Assembly (NCBI GenBank): GCA_900552465.1
Contig: URZO01000020.1
Coordinates: forward strand, 1 to 52,839
Source: an uncultured Parabacteroides sp.
GTDB taxonomy: Bacteria; Bacteroidota; Bacteroidia; Bacteroidales; Tannerellaceae
DNA: 52,839 bases
Direction of reading: 5' to 3'
Position numbers and translations under genes: made by a program. The notes beneath the pieces were generated by a model that was not told the origin of the DNA, made no database searches, and was given only the letters and a program-made list of their open reading frames with translations. Shown here piece by piece: positions 46,201 through 52,839 of the stretch; the first letter of the stretch is position 1, and each line of letters begins with the position of its first letter.

Positions 46201-46585
46201 TGCGTTGGAACATTGCGGGCGTAACGGTGGTGTAAAAGTGGATTACTGGACACCGAATAACCCGACGAATGCTTATCCCCGTCCAAGTATCGATGAGGAG
46301 CGCCCTATTTATGTGACATCTACTTATTATGAAAAGGCTGATTACCTGCGGGTGAAAACAATGACGCTGGGATATACGTTGCCGAAAAATCTGACTAAGA
46401 AGTTCCTGGTGGAAAAGCTGCGTGTTTACTTCACGGCTCAGAATCCGTTTATTTTTACGAATTACACGGGTATTGATCCGGAAGCCGCAAAAGTGGATGA
46501 TGCCGGTAATCCTAAGACAGATGGTAGCGGCTTCGGCACTCCGAGTGTCAGTTCCTGGATTTTTGGTATAAACTTGACTTTGTAA
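43244..46585 (+). CDS. SusC/RagA family TonB-dependent transporter with STN signalling domain
   Basis: I chose the ATG at 43244 because it begins a signal peptide (MKQVFWSIVLLFFCSTMYAQ); an in-frame TTG at 43199 is less likely. The protein has 1113 residues. An STN domain (about 25-97, LKEFFNKIETQTSFSVVYRD and VLEKQGLSYKV) precedes a carboxypeptidase-D-regulatory-like domain (about 112-185), VVVVGYG, a plug with DASATAIYGARGANGVILITT, and a barrel ending SSWIFGINLTL. The STN domain contacts FecR in the periplasm, so this transporter also acts as sensor for the sigma factor encoded upstream. No carbohydrate enzyme is adjacent, so the cargo could be a host glycan, a glycopeptide or another nutrient. 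Confidence 0.96.
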   Translation: MKQVFWSIVLLFFCSTMYAQDISQKVSMNLQNVTLKEFFNKIETQTSFSVVYRDVILSEVPDVAVSASNRPLKDVLTQVLEKQGLSYKVSNKTIVIVKAVGKAKSSGQPAKTITGVVVDETGFPVAGANVVVKGTSNGTITDMDGNFSISAAPGDLLAISYIGFLPVDIKVSGSNKVDVLLKEDAQGLEEVVVVGYGTVKKRDLTGAVASVSAAKIAAVPTSTASEALQGRIPGVVVANSNWSPGAAPSVMIRGKRSITASNDPLYVIDGVPVTGGIGEISPSDIESMEVLKDASATAIYGARGANGVILITTKQGKSGKTQIDYNGYVGAQTILNQLDFWDGPEYAEYTRESYRNTSNNSIRYNSDVASRDQDMVCPGFTRDPSIMESVMMGWGDDGVYNPSRVRTTRYMDNVTRTGMVTDHQLSIRGGGERTNFLASATYNKNNGIFKDEDYERYSIRLNLNHEINKYVKIGAQTQYSHATQQRGAGLAGGWRLSPLAQLWDEKGEIIPLPGSYNVYNTMMDLVPGAVDRPLKTTRYLGSYFLDVKLPVDGLKFRSNLGIDARTVQDYEFRSAETSNRGMGTSYARNAVDKYTMFTLENMLFYDKTFNDKHTLGVTLLQSIQEDKKENVNVAMENLPSDNLKYYDLGSGLVTNTIGSSLVKWNMASFMGRINYNYLGRYLLTVSARYDGSSRLADGHKWVLFPSAALAWRINEESFMAGTSGWLDNLKLRLGFGKTGNSAVDPYQTKGTLSLIRYPFDNGASETIGYAPNAMANSLLTWETTDQWNLGIDFGLLRGRVNGTIDLYMQNTHDLLLKRQLPVVSGFPNVLSNVGKTRNKGVEVSINTLNINTKEFQWSTDLMLSSNKEEIVELYNGKNDDIGSKWFIGQPVNVHYDYRKVGIWQNTEEDLAEMAKFAANGTDFAPGDIKIQDVNGDHKITDADKQILGNPRPKLIASMVNTFNYKGFDLSVFLYASFGAMLYNDIYALEHCGRNGGVKVDYWTPNNPTNAYPRPSIDEERPIYVTSTYYEKADYLRVKTMTLGYTLPKNLTKKFLVEKLRVYFTAQNPFIFTNYTGIDPEAAKVDDAGNPKTDGSGFGTPSVSSWIFGINLTL

Positions 46586-46608
46586 TTTTAATCTTAATAA
46601 ATAAAAGA

Positions 46609-48411
46609 ATGGAAATGAAATCTATATATTGCTATGCGCTGGCTGGTTTGATGCTCTCTACATCGGGCTGCAGCAGTTGGTTAAGCGAAGATGATGCTCC
46701 GGTTATGTCGTATGACTATTATGAGACGGAAGCTGGAGTAAATGCTGCTATTACGGCGGCATACGGTTTCCTGCGCTGGGGAGTCGGCGGCGAACGTTTT
46801 AATGTTTTGAACGAACTCGGTACGGATTTGTTCACGGAAGGTGAAGATGGTAATAACCGCGAATCGTATAATAAATATGCGACGCAGTTGAATCCGGATG
46901 ACGGGATTTTGTATGAGATGTGGGAGAATCACTATAAAGGAATCAGTGATGCCAATATTGCAATGCAGAAAATTCAGGATTCCCAGGATCTGCTCGAGAA
47001 CGTAAAAACGCAAAGCTATGCGGAAATGCAGTTTATCCGTGCCTACCTTTATTTCGATTTAGTACAGCAATTCGGGCGTATTCCTTTGGTTACCGAAGGC
47101 AGTTTCGATATCCGTACGGATTTTAAACGTGCTCCGGTTGCCGATATTTATGATTTAATTATAAGCGATTTGCGCAATGCGGCGGAAAATCTGCCTGTAA
47201 AGGTCGCTACCAAGGGGCGTGCAACCTGTTATTCTGCTGCACATCTGCTGTCTAAAGTTTATTTGACTCGTGGTAGCGCTGTTAGTGATCCGCGCGGCCA
47301 AAAAGCGACGGACATGGACAGCACGTTGTTTTATGCTGAAAAGGTGATTAACAGCGGTGCTTTTGCTTTGCAGGAAAACTTTTCTTCTTTGTGGGATCTT
47401 AGCAATCAGGGGAACTCTGAGGTTGTATTTGCCGTACAGTTTACGACTGAACCCATGTTCAATGGCGATGGTAATAAACAACATCTCTATTGGTTATCCT
47501 GGTATGAAGATCAGCCGGGCATGTTGCGCGATATAGAAAACGGACGCCCGTATCGTCGTCATGTGGCAACAAAGAAGACAATGGAGGACTTGTTCGACCG
47601 CCAGCACGATTCACGTTTCTATAAAAGTTTTAAATGGGTCTATTATGCCAATAATGTAAATACATTACCTGTATGGGAGCCTCTGTCTTATGACGGTACT
47701 GTTTATTTCAATCCGGATCCTTCTAAAGGACAGATCAATGGTGAGCTGAAGTTCCAGCATGGTGATACCGCCATTTATTATACAATGGAAAAGACAGGCT
47801 TTGTATCCAACAGTGATGAAATGCGTAAATATCGTGCAAACTATACGTATTCTTACTTCCCGCGTGAGATGCATTCGATCCGTTATTTCCCGGCTTTGGT
47901 GAAATGGTTGGACCCGAACCGTCCTTCTGTTTCGGAAGAAAAAGGCGGTCGCGAGTGGGTACGCATGCGTTTGGCTGAAACTTACCTGTTAGCTGCCGAA
48001 GCTGCCGGGCGTAAAGGCGATTTCGACAAGGCAGCCGAATATATTAATGTAGTTCGTAAACGTGCTGCTTGGGCAGAGGGCGAGCAGAAAGACCAGCAGA
48101 TCTGGATGTTTGAAGGCGGAACAAACAATACCCAGAGTACTTATGACGCGCTGAAGGTGACTCCGGCCGATTTGCAGGGCGATTTTGTCGCTTTCATGTT
48201 GGACGAACGTGGCCGTGAATTGCTGGGTGAAATTAATCGTTGGGAAGATTTGAACCGTTGCGAACTTCTTTATGATTGGGTAAAGAAATATAATCCGGAT
48301 GCCATTTATATCAAGCCATACCATAAACTTCGCCCGATTCCGCAGAAACATATCGACCGTCTGAATCCGGTGGGCGAGATCAGTGAAGAGCAGAATGAAG
48401 GTTATTATTAA
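46609..48411 (+). CDS. SusD/RagB family lipoprotein, partner of the STN-SusC
   Basis: This 600-residue outer-membrane lipoprotein starts 24 bases after the SusC stop codon. An ATG two codons later (46615) is also possible. The lipobox is LSTSGC (Cys 21). SusD blocks include MQFIRAYLYFDLVQQFGRIPLV, MRLAETYLLAAEAAGRKGDFDKAAEYINVVRKR and LDERGRELLGEINRWEDLNRC. It binds ligand at the cell surface together with the SusC at 43244. A GC-rich terminator follows at 48467. Confidence 0.95.
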   Translation: MEMKSIYCYALAGLMLSTSGCSSWLSEDDAPVMSYDYYETEAGVNAAITAAYGFLRWGVGGERFNVLNELGTDLFTEGEDGNNRESYNKYATQLNPDDGILYEMWENHYKGISDANIAMQKIQDSQDLLENVKTQSYAEMQFIRAYLYFDLVQQFGRIPLVTEGSFDIRTDFKRAPVADIYDLIISDLRNAAENLPVKVATKGRATCYSAAHLLSKVYLTRGSAVSDPRGQKATDMDSTLFYAEKVINSGAFALQENFSSLWDLSNQGNSEVVFAVQFTTEPMFNGDGNKQHLYWLSWYEDQPGMLRDIENGRPYRRHVATKKTMEDLFDRQHDSRFYKSFKWVYYANNVNTLPVWEPLSYDGTVYFNPDPSKGQINGELKFQHGDTAIYYTMEKTGFVSNSDEMRKYRANYTYSYFPREMHSIRYFPALVKWLDPNRPSVSEEKGGREWVRMRLAETYLLAAEAAGRKGDFDKAAEYINVVRKRAAWAEGEQKDQQIWMFEGGTNNTQSTYDALKVTPADLQGDFVAFMLDERGRELLGEINRWEDLNRCELLYDWVKKYNPDAIYIKPYHKLRPIPQKHIDRLNPVGEISEEQNEGYY

Positions 48412-48466
48412 TAACTGTATTTTTAAGGTAAAAACGATATGGAATAATTAGGTATTAATCAAGAAT

Positions 48467-48516
48467 AGCCGGCTACGATGGAATAGATAATATTTCAATT
48501 GTAGCCGGCTTTCTTT
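48467..48516 (+). terminator. Intrinsic terminator of the ECF/SusC/SusD locus
   Basis: AGCCGGCTAC (48467-48476) pairs perfectly with GTAGCCGGCT (48501-48510), and TTCTTT follows. Confidence 0.85.
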
Positions 48517-48580
48517 GGTTTATAACCAGGCTTTTCGAGAAAAAAATGAAGAGATAGATGAATTTTTTAAATCTTCTGTT

Positions 48581-48863
48581 TATCTTTGTTCCGTACATTA
48601 AGTCCGGTAAAGCGTTATCGTCAGTACAACTTTGTCGATGAACACAAAGTTTATATATTATCTCTTGATTGAAACCTCGAAATTTCATAATAGTTAGCAG
48701 ATAGTATGTGGATTTAGTTCACGTTTTTTTCTTGTCATACACATGCGGGTGTAGATGCATTCGTGTATTCAGGATAAAAAAACGTGGGTAATTATCATAT
48801 ACAGCTAACTATAGGTCTACGAGGTACCTTATCGAGTGTATGTTGTTAATTCCCACGTTTCTT
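48581..48863 (+). ncRNA. Structured intergenic region, candidate ncRNA or attenuator leader
   Basis: A TATCTTTG box at 48581-48588 matches TAnnTTTG. Downstream, AACTTTGT (48629-48636) pairs with ACAAAGTT (48645-48652). CACGTTTTTTT (48720-48730) pairs with 48776-48786, with inner ATACAC/GTGTAT and ATGC/GCAT stems. AAACGTGGG plus AATTA (48780-48794) pairs with 48847-48860 and encloses CATATAC/GTGTATG. The last two large hairpins share AAACGTG (48780-48786) and cannot both form. No ORF is convincing. It may be one regulatory RNA, a leader controlling the gene at 48931, or a small mobile repeat. Confidence 0.4.
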
Positions 48864-48930
48864 TAATATAACTGTTCAGTTCGGAAATTGTTGAAGACGC
48901 GAGGGTGTACCAGGTTGAATTTAAGCAAAT

Positions 48931-49341
48931 ATGGAATTACCTCTGTCTGTTGCGTGCCTTCAGGAACAATGGCTGCAATCCTTTTTGGAAAAGCTTGAAC
49001 CCGCCAATATAACGGAACTCTTCTGGCAATTACGCCCTTATGTTGTTTTACACCATGTGGAGTTTCAGGAATCGTCGTTTTCTTTTTCTTCATTCGGAGC
49101 CGTTAATTTCTCAGATATTATCGGTTTTATCCGGAAAGACGGGTCATTAGGTATTTTACTAAAGAATGGCTGGTTTTATTTATTTTCCGATTCGAGTACG
49201 GATCAACAATGTTTATTAATTTGTAATCCTGAATTTTATAAACAGAAAGGGAAAGTATTATCTTTTTGGTCTGATTTCATCGTTAAACTGCAATTATTGT
49301 GGTGGAAAATAAAGGAATATCTGCGTAGGAATATACTTTAA
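48931..49341 (+). CDS. Hypothetical protein, 136 residues
   Basis: I do not recognise this protein. It has no signal peptide. Visible features are a helical N-terminal part (CLQEQWLQSFLEKLEPANITELFWQL), a central beta-rich part (IGFIRKDGSLGILLKNGWFYLF) and a Trp- and Lys-rich C-terminal helix (FWSDFIVKLQLLWWKIKEYLRRNIL) that is amphipathic and could bind membrane or a partner. Base composition is AT-rich compared with its neighbours. It lies 45 bases before the second tricorn-like peptidase gene, which has its own promoter box. The large hairpin at 48780-48860 lies just upstream. It is probably a real gene, but short enough to leave doubt. Confidence 0.5.
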   Translation: MELPLSVACLQEQWLQSFLEKLEPANITELFWQLRPYVVLHHVEFQESSFSFSSFGAVNFSDIIGFIRKDGSLGILLKNGWFYLFSDSSTDQQCLLICNPEFYKQKGKVLSFWSDFIVKLQLLWWKIKEYLRRNIL

Positions 49342-49354
49342 GCATTACTTTTTT

Positions 49355-49362
49355 TACCTTTG
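49355..49362 (+). promoter_or_regulatory. -7 box of the second tricorn-like peptidase gene
   Basis: TACCTTTG matches TAnnTTTG exactly, 25 bases before the ATG at 49387. Confidence 0.65.
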
Positions 49363-49386
49363 TCGGTAGACTAAACGATAGTAGGT

Positions 49387-52300
49387 ATGAAAAAGAAACT
49401 TATCTTTTCTTTATTAGTTCTGGCCGGAGCCCCATCACTGTTGATGGCGGCAGATGAAGCGCGTCTGTTGCGTTTCCCGGCTACGAACGGCAATGAGATT
49501 GTTTTCTCGTATGCAGGCGACCTCTACAAGGTGCCGGCTACAGGTGGCGAAGCACAACGCCTGACTTCGCATGTGGGATATGAAATGTTTCCCCGTTTCT
49601 CTCCGGATGGTAAAACGATTGCGTTTACCGGTCAATATGACGGCAATACGGAGGTATACACCATGCCGGCAACCGGCGGGGAACCGTTGCGTGTGACCTA
49701 TACGGCCACGAACAGCCGGGATGACCTGGGTGACCGTATGGGGCCGAACAACATTGTGATGAACTGGACGCCCGACGGCAGCCGGATCGTGTACCGCAAC
49801 CGTATCGGCGACGGATTCACCGGAAAGCTCTTTACCGTCGACAAGGAGGGCGGCCTGTCTGATGTGATCCCACTTCCCGAAGGAGGCTTCTGCAGTTATT
49901 CTCCCGACGGCAAGCAGTTGGCCTATAACCGTGTGATGCGTGAGTTCCGTACCTGGAAATACTACAAAGGCGGCATGGCCGACGATGTGTGGATCTATAA
50001 CCCTGAAAAGAAAACAGTAGAAAACATTACGGATAATCCGGCCCAGGATATCATCCCGATGTGGATCGGGGATGAAATCTTCTATATCTCCGACCGCGAC
50101 CGGACTATGAACATCTTTGTCTACAATACGAAGACCAAACAAACCAGAAAGGTTACGAACTTCACCGAATACGATGTTAAGTTCCCGAGCGCGAACGGCA
50201 ATACCATTGTCTTCGAGAACGGCGGTTATATCTATAAGATGGACGCTACGGCCAAGAAACCGGAAAAGGTAAATATAACACTGACCTCCGATAATGTCTA
50301 CGCCCGCAGCGAGATCAAGAACGGAGCCGGTTATATAACCGAAGCAAGCCTGTCCCCCGATGGCGAACGCCTGGTCGTAACTGCCCGTGGAGAAGTCTTC
50401 AACCTGCCGGCCGGCAAGGGAGTGACGAAGAACATCACCCGCTCGCCCGGTGCGCATGACCGGGATGCACAATGGTCGCCCGACGGTAAATATATCGTTT
50501 ATATTTCCGACCCGACCGGTGAAACCGAACTTTATATGCAGGACGCTACCGGAGGCGAACCGATCCAGCTGACGAAGAATAACGACACCTATATCCGCAG
50601 TTTCGAATGGAGCCCGGATTCTAAAAAGATTGTTTATACGGATCGTAAGAACCGCATAAACCTGTTGGATGTCGCCTCCAAACAGGTGACGACCTTGTTG
50701 CAGGACCCGATGGGCGAACCTCGCGGCGTTACCTTCTCGCCCGATAACAACTGGTTGACCTACACCCGTACGGCTGATAATGATTACAGCATCGTATATG
50801 TATATGACATTGCCGGCAAGAAGGAATATCCGGTGACGGACAAGTGGTATAACTCCTCTTCTCCGGCATTCAGCACGGACGGCAAATACCTGATCTTTGC
50901 TTCTGCCCGCGATTTTAATCCGACATACGGATCGTTGGAGTGGAACCATGTCTATAATAATATGTATGGCGTTTACCTTGCGCTGCTGTCGAAAGATACG
51001 CCTTCTCCTTTTATGGAAAAGGATGCCGAGGTGGCTGTCGCCAAGGAGGAAACGACGAAGAAAGAGGCTGGCAAGAAGGATGAGGCCAAGAAGGAGGAAG
51101 TTGCGACCCCGACGCTCAAGATCGATTTCGACGGTATCACGGACCGTATCATTAAACTTCCGGTGAACCCCTCTTATTACGGGAATTTCTATTCGGATGG
51201 CAACAAAGTCTATTACGGAACCCGTGGCGGCACGAAAGTCTTTGACTTGGAAAAGCAGAAAGAAGAAGTCGTTGCCGACGGCGCTTCGATGGGTGTCGAG
51301 CCCGGCAGTAAGAAGGCTGTTTTCTTTAAAAACGACGAACTCTATGTGACGGATATCCCTTCCGGAAAGGCAGACCTGAGCGATCCGGTCAACCTCTCGA
51401 ACATGAAGATTACGGTCGATTATCCGCAGGAATGGGCGCAGATCTTCGATGAAGCCTGGCGTGCTTTCCGCGACGGATTCTATTTGGAGAATATGCACGG
51501 GGTGGACTGGAAGGCTGTCAAGGACAAGTATTCCGTATTGGTTCCGTATGCAAAGACCCGCCTGGACCTGAACTATATCATCGGTGAGATGATCGGTGAG
51601 CTTTGTAGCGGCCATGCCTATGTGAATCCGGGCGAGACGGAACGTCCCGAACGGGTGAAGACCGGCCTCTTGGGCGCAGAAATCTCGCGCGACAAGAGCG
51701 GTTTCTTCCGTCTCGAAAAGATCCTGCCGGGAGCTTCCTGGAGCAAGAAACTCCGCTCTCCGCTGACCGAACCAGGCATCGAGGCGAAGGCCGGCGAATT
51801 TATCGTCTCGATCGACGGTGTGCCGACAAACAGCGTAAAGGATATGTATTCCTTATTAGTAGGCAAGGCGGATGTCCCGACCGAAATCATGTTGAACAGC
51901 AAGCCGCAGCTGGCCGGCGCCCGCAAGATCGTGATCAGCCCGCTTGAAGAAGAATACTCTTTGTATCATTATAACTGGGTGCAAGATAACATAAAGAAGG
52001 TAGACAAAGCCTCGAACGGCAAGATCGGTTACATCTATATCCCGGATATGGGTGTGGAAGGATTGAACGAATTCTCCCGCTACTTCTATCCGCAGTTAGA
52101 TAAGGAAGGACTGATCATCGACGATCGTGCGAATGGCGGCGGCAACGTCTCGCCGATGATCCTCGAACGCCTCTCGCGCGAACCCTATCGCCTGACGATG
52201 CGCCGCGGTTCGGCCCGTGTCGGGACAGTGCCCGATGCCGTGCAGGTCGGCCCGAAAGTCTGCCTGATCAATAAATATTCGGCTTCCGACGGTGACCTCT

Positions 52301-52626
52301 TCCCCTGGGGCTTCCGTGCGCTGGGACTGGGCAAACTGATCGGGACGCGTACCTGGGGCGGCATCATCGGTATCAGCGGCCCGCTGCCTTACATGGACGG
52401 GACGGACATCCGCGTGCCTTTCTTCACCAGCTACGATCCGAAGACCGGCAGCTGGATCGTCGAGAACCACGGCGTCGATCCCGACATCCTGATCGACAAC
52501 GATCCGATCCGGGAATGGAACGGCGAAGACCAGCAGCTCGACCGCGCGATCCAGGAGGTGATGAAAGAACTTCAGAACCGCAAGCCGCTTCCGGGAATCC
52601 CGGCCCCGCGAGATTTCAGTAAATAA
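49387..52626 (+). CDS. Tricorn-like S41 family peptidase with WD40-like propeller (2)
   Basis: This exported 1079-residue protein (signal MKKKLIFSLLVLAGAPSLLMA) has the same architecture as the protein at 37993-41265. PD40/WD40-like repeats (IVFSYAGDLYKVPATGGEAQRLT, DAQWSPDGKYIVYISDPTGETELYM) are followed by a shorter Lys/Glu-rich linker (about 550-575), a PDZ-like domain (GEFIVSIDGVPTNSVKDMYSLL) and an S41 catalytic domain (GLIIDDRANGGGNVSPMIL, CLINKYSASDGDLFPWGFRALG, IGTRTWGGIIG). The Ser region YSASDGD is the canonical form of the family, so it should be active as a periplasmic oligopeptidase. A sulfatase gene follows after 12 bases and may be co-transcribed. Confidence 0.93.
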   Translation: MKKKLIFSLLVLAGAPSLLMAADEARLLRFPATNGNEIVFSYAGDLYKVPATGGEAQRLTSHVGYEMFPRFSPDGKTIAFTGQYDGNTEVYTMPATGGEPLRVTYTATNSRDDLGDRMGPNNIVMNWTPDGSRIVYRNRIGDGFTGKLFTVDKEGGLSDVIPLPEGGFCSYSPDGKQLAYNRVMREFRTWKYYKGGMADDVWIYNPEKKTVENITDNPAQDIIPMWIGDEIFYISDRDRTMNIFVYNTKTKQTRKVTNFTEYDVKFPSANGNTIVFENGGYIYKMDATAKKPEKVNITLTSDNVYARSEIKNGAGYITEASLSPDGERLVVTARGEVFNLPAGKGVTKNITRSPGAHDRDAQWSPDGKYIVYISDPTGETELYMQDATGGEPIQLTKNNDTYIRSFEWSPDSKKIVYTDRKNRINLLDVASKQVTTLLQDPMGEPRGVTFSPDNNWLTYTRTADNDYSIVYVYDIAGKKEYPVTDKWYNSSSPAFSTDGKYLIFASARDFNPTYGSLEWNHVYNNMYGVYLALLSKDTPSPFMEKDAEVAVAKEETTKKEAGKKDEAKKEEVATPTLKIDFDGITDRIIKLPVNPSYYGNFYSDGNKVYYGTRGGTKVFDLEKQKEEVVADGASMGVEPGSKKAVFFKNDELYVTDIPSGKADLSDPVNLSNMKITVDYPQEWAQIFDEAWRAFRDGFYLENMHGVDWKAVKDKYSVLVPYAKTRLDLNYIIGEMIGELCSGHAYVNPGETERPERVKTGLLGAEISRDKSGFFRLEKILPGASWSKKLRSPLTEPGIEAKAGEFIVSIDGVPTNSVKDMYSLLVGKADVPTEIMLNSKPQLAGARKIVISPLEEEYSLYHYNWVQDNIKKVDKASNGKIGYIYIPDMGVEGLNEFSRYFYPQLDKEGLIIDDRANGGGNVSPMILERLSREPYRLTMRRGSARVGTVPDAVQVGPKVCLINKYSASDGDLFPWGFRALGLGKLIGTRTWGGIIGISGPLPYMDGTDIRVPFFTSYDPKTGSWIVENHGVDPDILIDNDPIREWNGEDQQLDRAIQEVMKELQNRKPLPGIPAPRDFSK

Positions 52627-52638
52627 AAATAGATCGAT

Positions 52639-52839
52639 ATGGACAAACGTGTTTTAAGTTTCACTTCTTTAGGCCTTTTGGCATCCTTTGCGTCTCCTGT
52701 GCAGGCGCAAAAGGATAGCCGCCCCAACATTCTAGTGATTTTAGCGGACGACCTGGGTTTCTCCGACATCGGTTGTTACGGCGGGGAGATCCAGACCCCG
52801 AATTTGAACAAGCTGGCCGAAAACGGCTTGCGTTTCACT
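52639..52839 (+). CDS. Sulfatase family protein, 3'-truncated by window edge
   Basis: Only 67 N-terminal residues are visible. A signal peptide (MDKRVLSFTSLGLLASFASPVQAQ) leads into RPNILVILADDLGFSDIGCYGG, the calcium-binding Asp pair and N-terminal signature of S1-type sulfatases, then IQTPNLNKLAENGLRF. The formylglycine motif (C/S-x-P-S-R) would lie beyond the window. Such enzymes desulfate host mucin or glycosaminoglycans. The substrate cannot be told here. Confidence 0.9.
   Translation, partial: MDKRVLSFTSLGLLASFASPVQAQKDSRPNILVILADDLGFSDIGCYGGEIQTPNLNKLAENGLRFT

Noticed and set aside
48600..48620. AAGTCCGG word resembling the RNase P RNA 5' conserved block
   Set aside because: The flanking conserved bases of RNase P RNA are absent, and the downstream region does not show its other conserved segments.
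49435..51615. A 726-codon open frame opposite the second tricorn-like peptidase gene
   Set aside because: It is antisense to a gene with clear domains. The low-complexity Arg/Ile/Val-rich translation is typical of a mirror frame in GC-richer DNA.

Overview
The window looks like a chromosomal segment of a gut Bacteroidales, most likely Parabacteroides or a close relative. The genus is inferred from overall character, not from a marker gene. Support: three SusC/SusD pairs, a hybrid two-component regulator, an ECF sigma/FecR pair, three GH92 mannosidases, TAnnTTTG-type -7 promoter boxes and almost no Shine-Dalgarno sites. I saw no tRNA, rRNA, CRISPR array, transposase or integrase.

Layout. (1) 1-1075: 5' part of a pyrophosphate-dependent phosphofructokinase, a core gene. 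(2) 1197-1936: a HEPN-motif Abi-like gene with a divergent, promoter- and terminator-bounded small RNA in its 5' leader. This resembles the AbiF/ncRNA toxin-antitoxin arrangement. (3) 2168-15590: a mannoside utilisation locus on the minus strand, made of SusC/SusD, then a lipoprotein metallopeptidase-like protein and three GH92 enzymes. One GH92 has Gln where the catalytic acid Glu is expected. The two transcription units share a 61-bp dyad element placed at an identical distance from an identical -7 box. (4) 16517-37889: a second, pectin/rhamnoside-like locus. It holds a GH78-YdjC deacetylase fusion, a GH5-like Tat lipoprotein, a hybrid two-component sensor, a GH140-like apiosidase, a GH28-like beta-helix protein, a second beta-helix protein, an exported sugar isomerase/Gfo-Idh-MocA pair and a SusC/SusD pair. 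(5) 37993-52626: two large tricorn-like S41 peptidases flanking an ECF sigma/FecR/SusC(STN)/SusD locus, a structured intergenic region and a small unknown gene. (6) 52639-52839: the start of a sulfatase.

How the parts work together. Locus 3 probably binds and trims mannose-rich glycans, perhaps N-glycans or yeast mannan. The peptidase-like protein suggests a glycoprotein substrate, and the Gln-variant GH92 could act on mannosyl-phosphate caps. Locus 4 probably handles acetylated, rhamnose- and possibly apiose-bearing plant glycans. Its exported oxidoreductase/isomerase pair may add a non-hydrolytic, 3-keto route of glycoside cleavage. The hybrid two-component regulator lies between the two loci and could control either one. 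Locus 5 is the usual sigma/anti-sigma arrangement in which a SusC with an STN domain signals substrate to FecR.

Non-coding DNA is rich in dyads: a REP-like palindrome (2081-2153), two related palindromes after operon genes (4576-4627 and 10701-10762), an 11-bp motif array (16272-16374), a 22-bp tandem repeat with hairpin (41971-42045) and a large structured gap (48581-48863).
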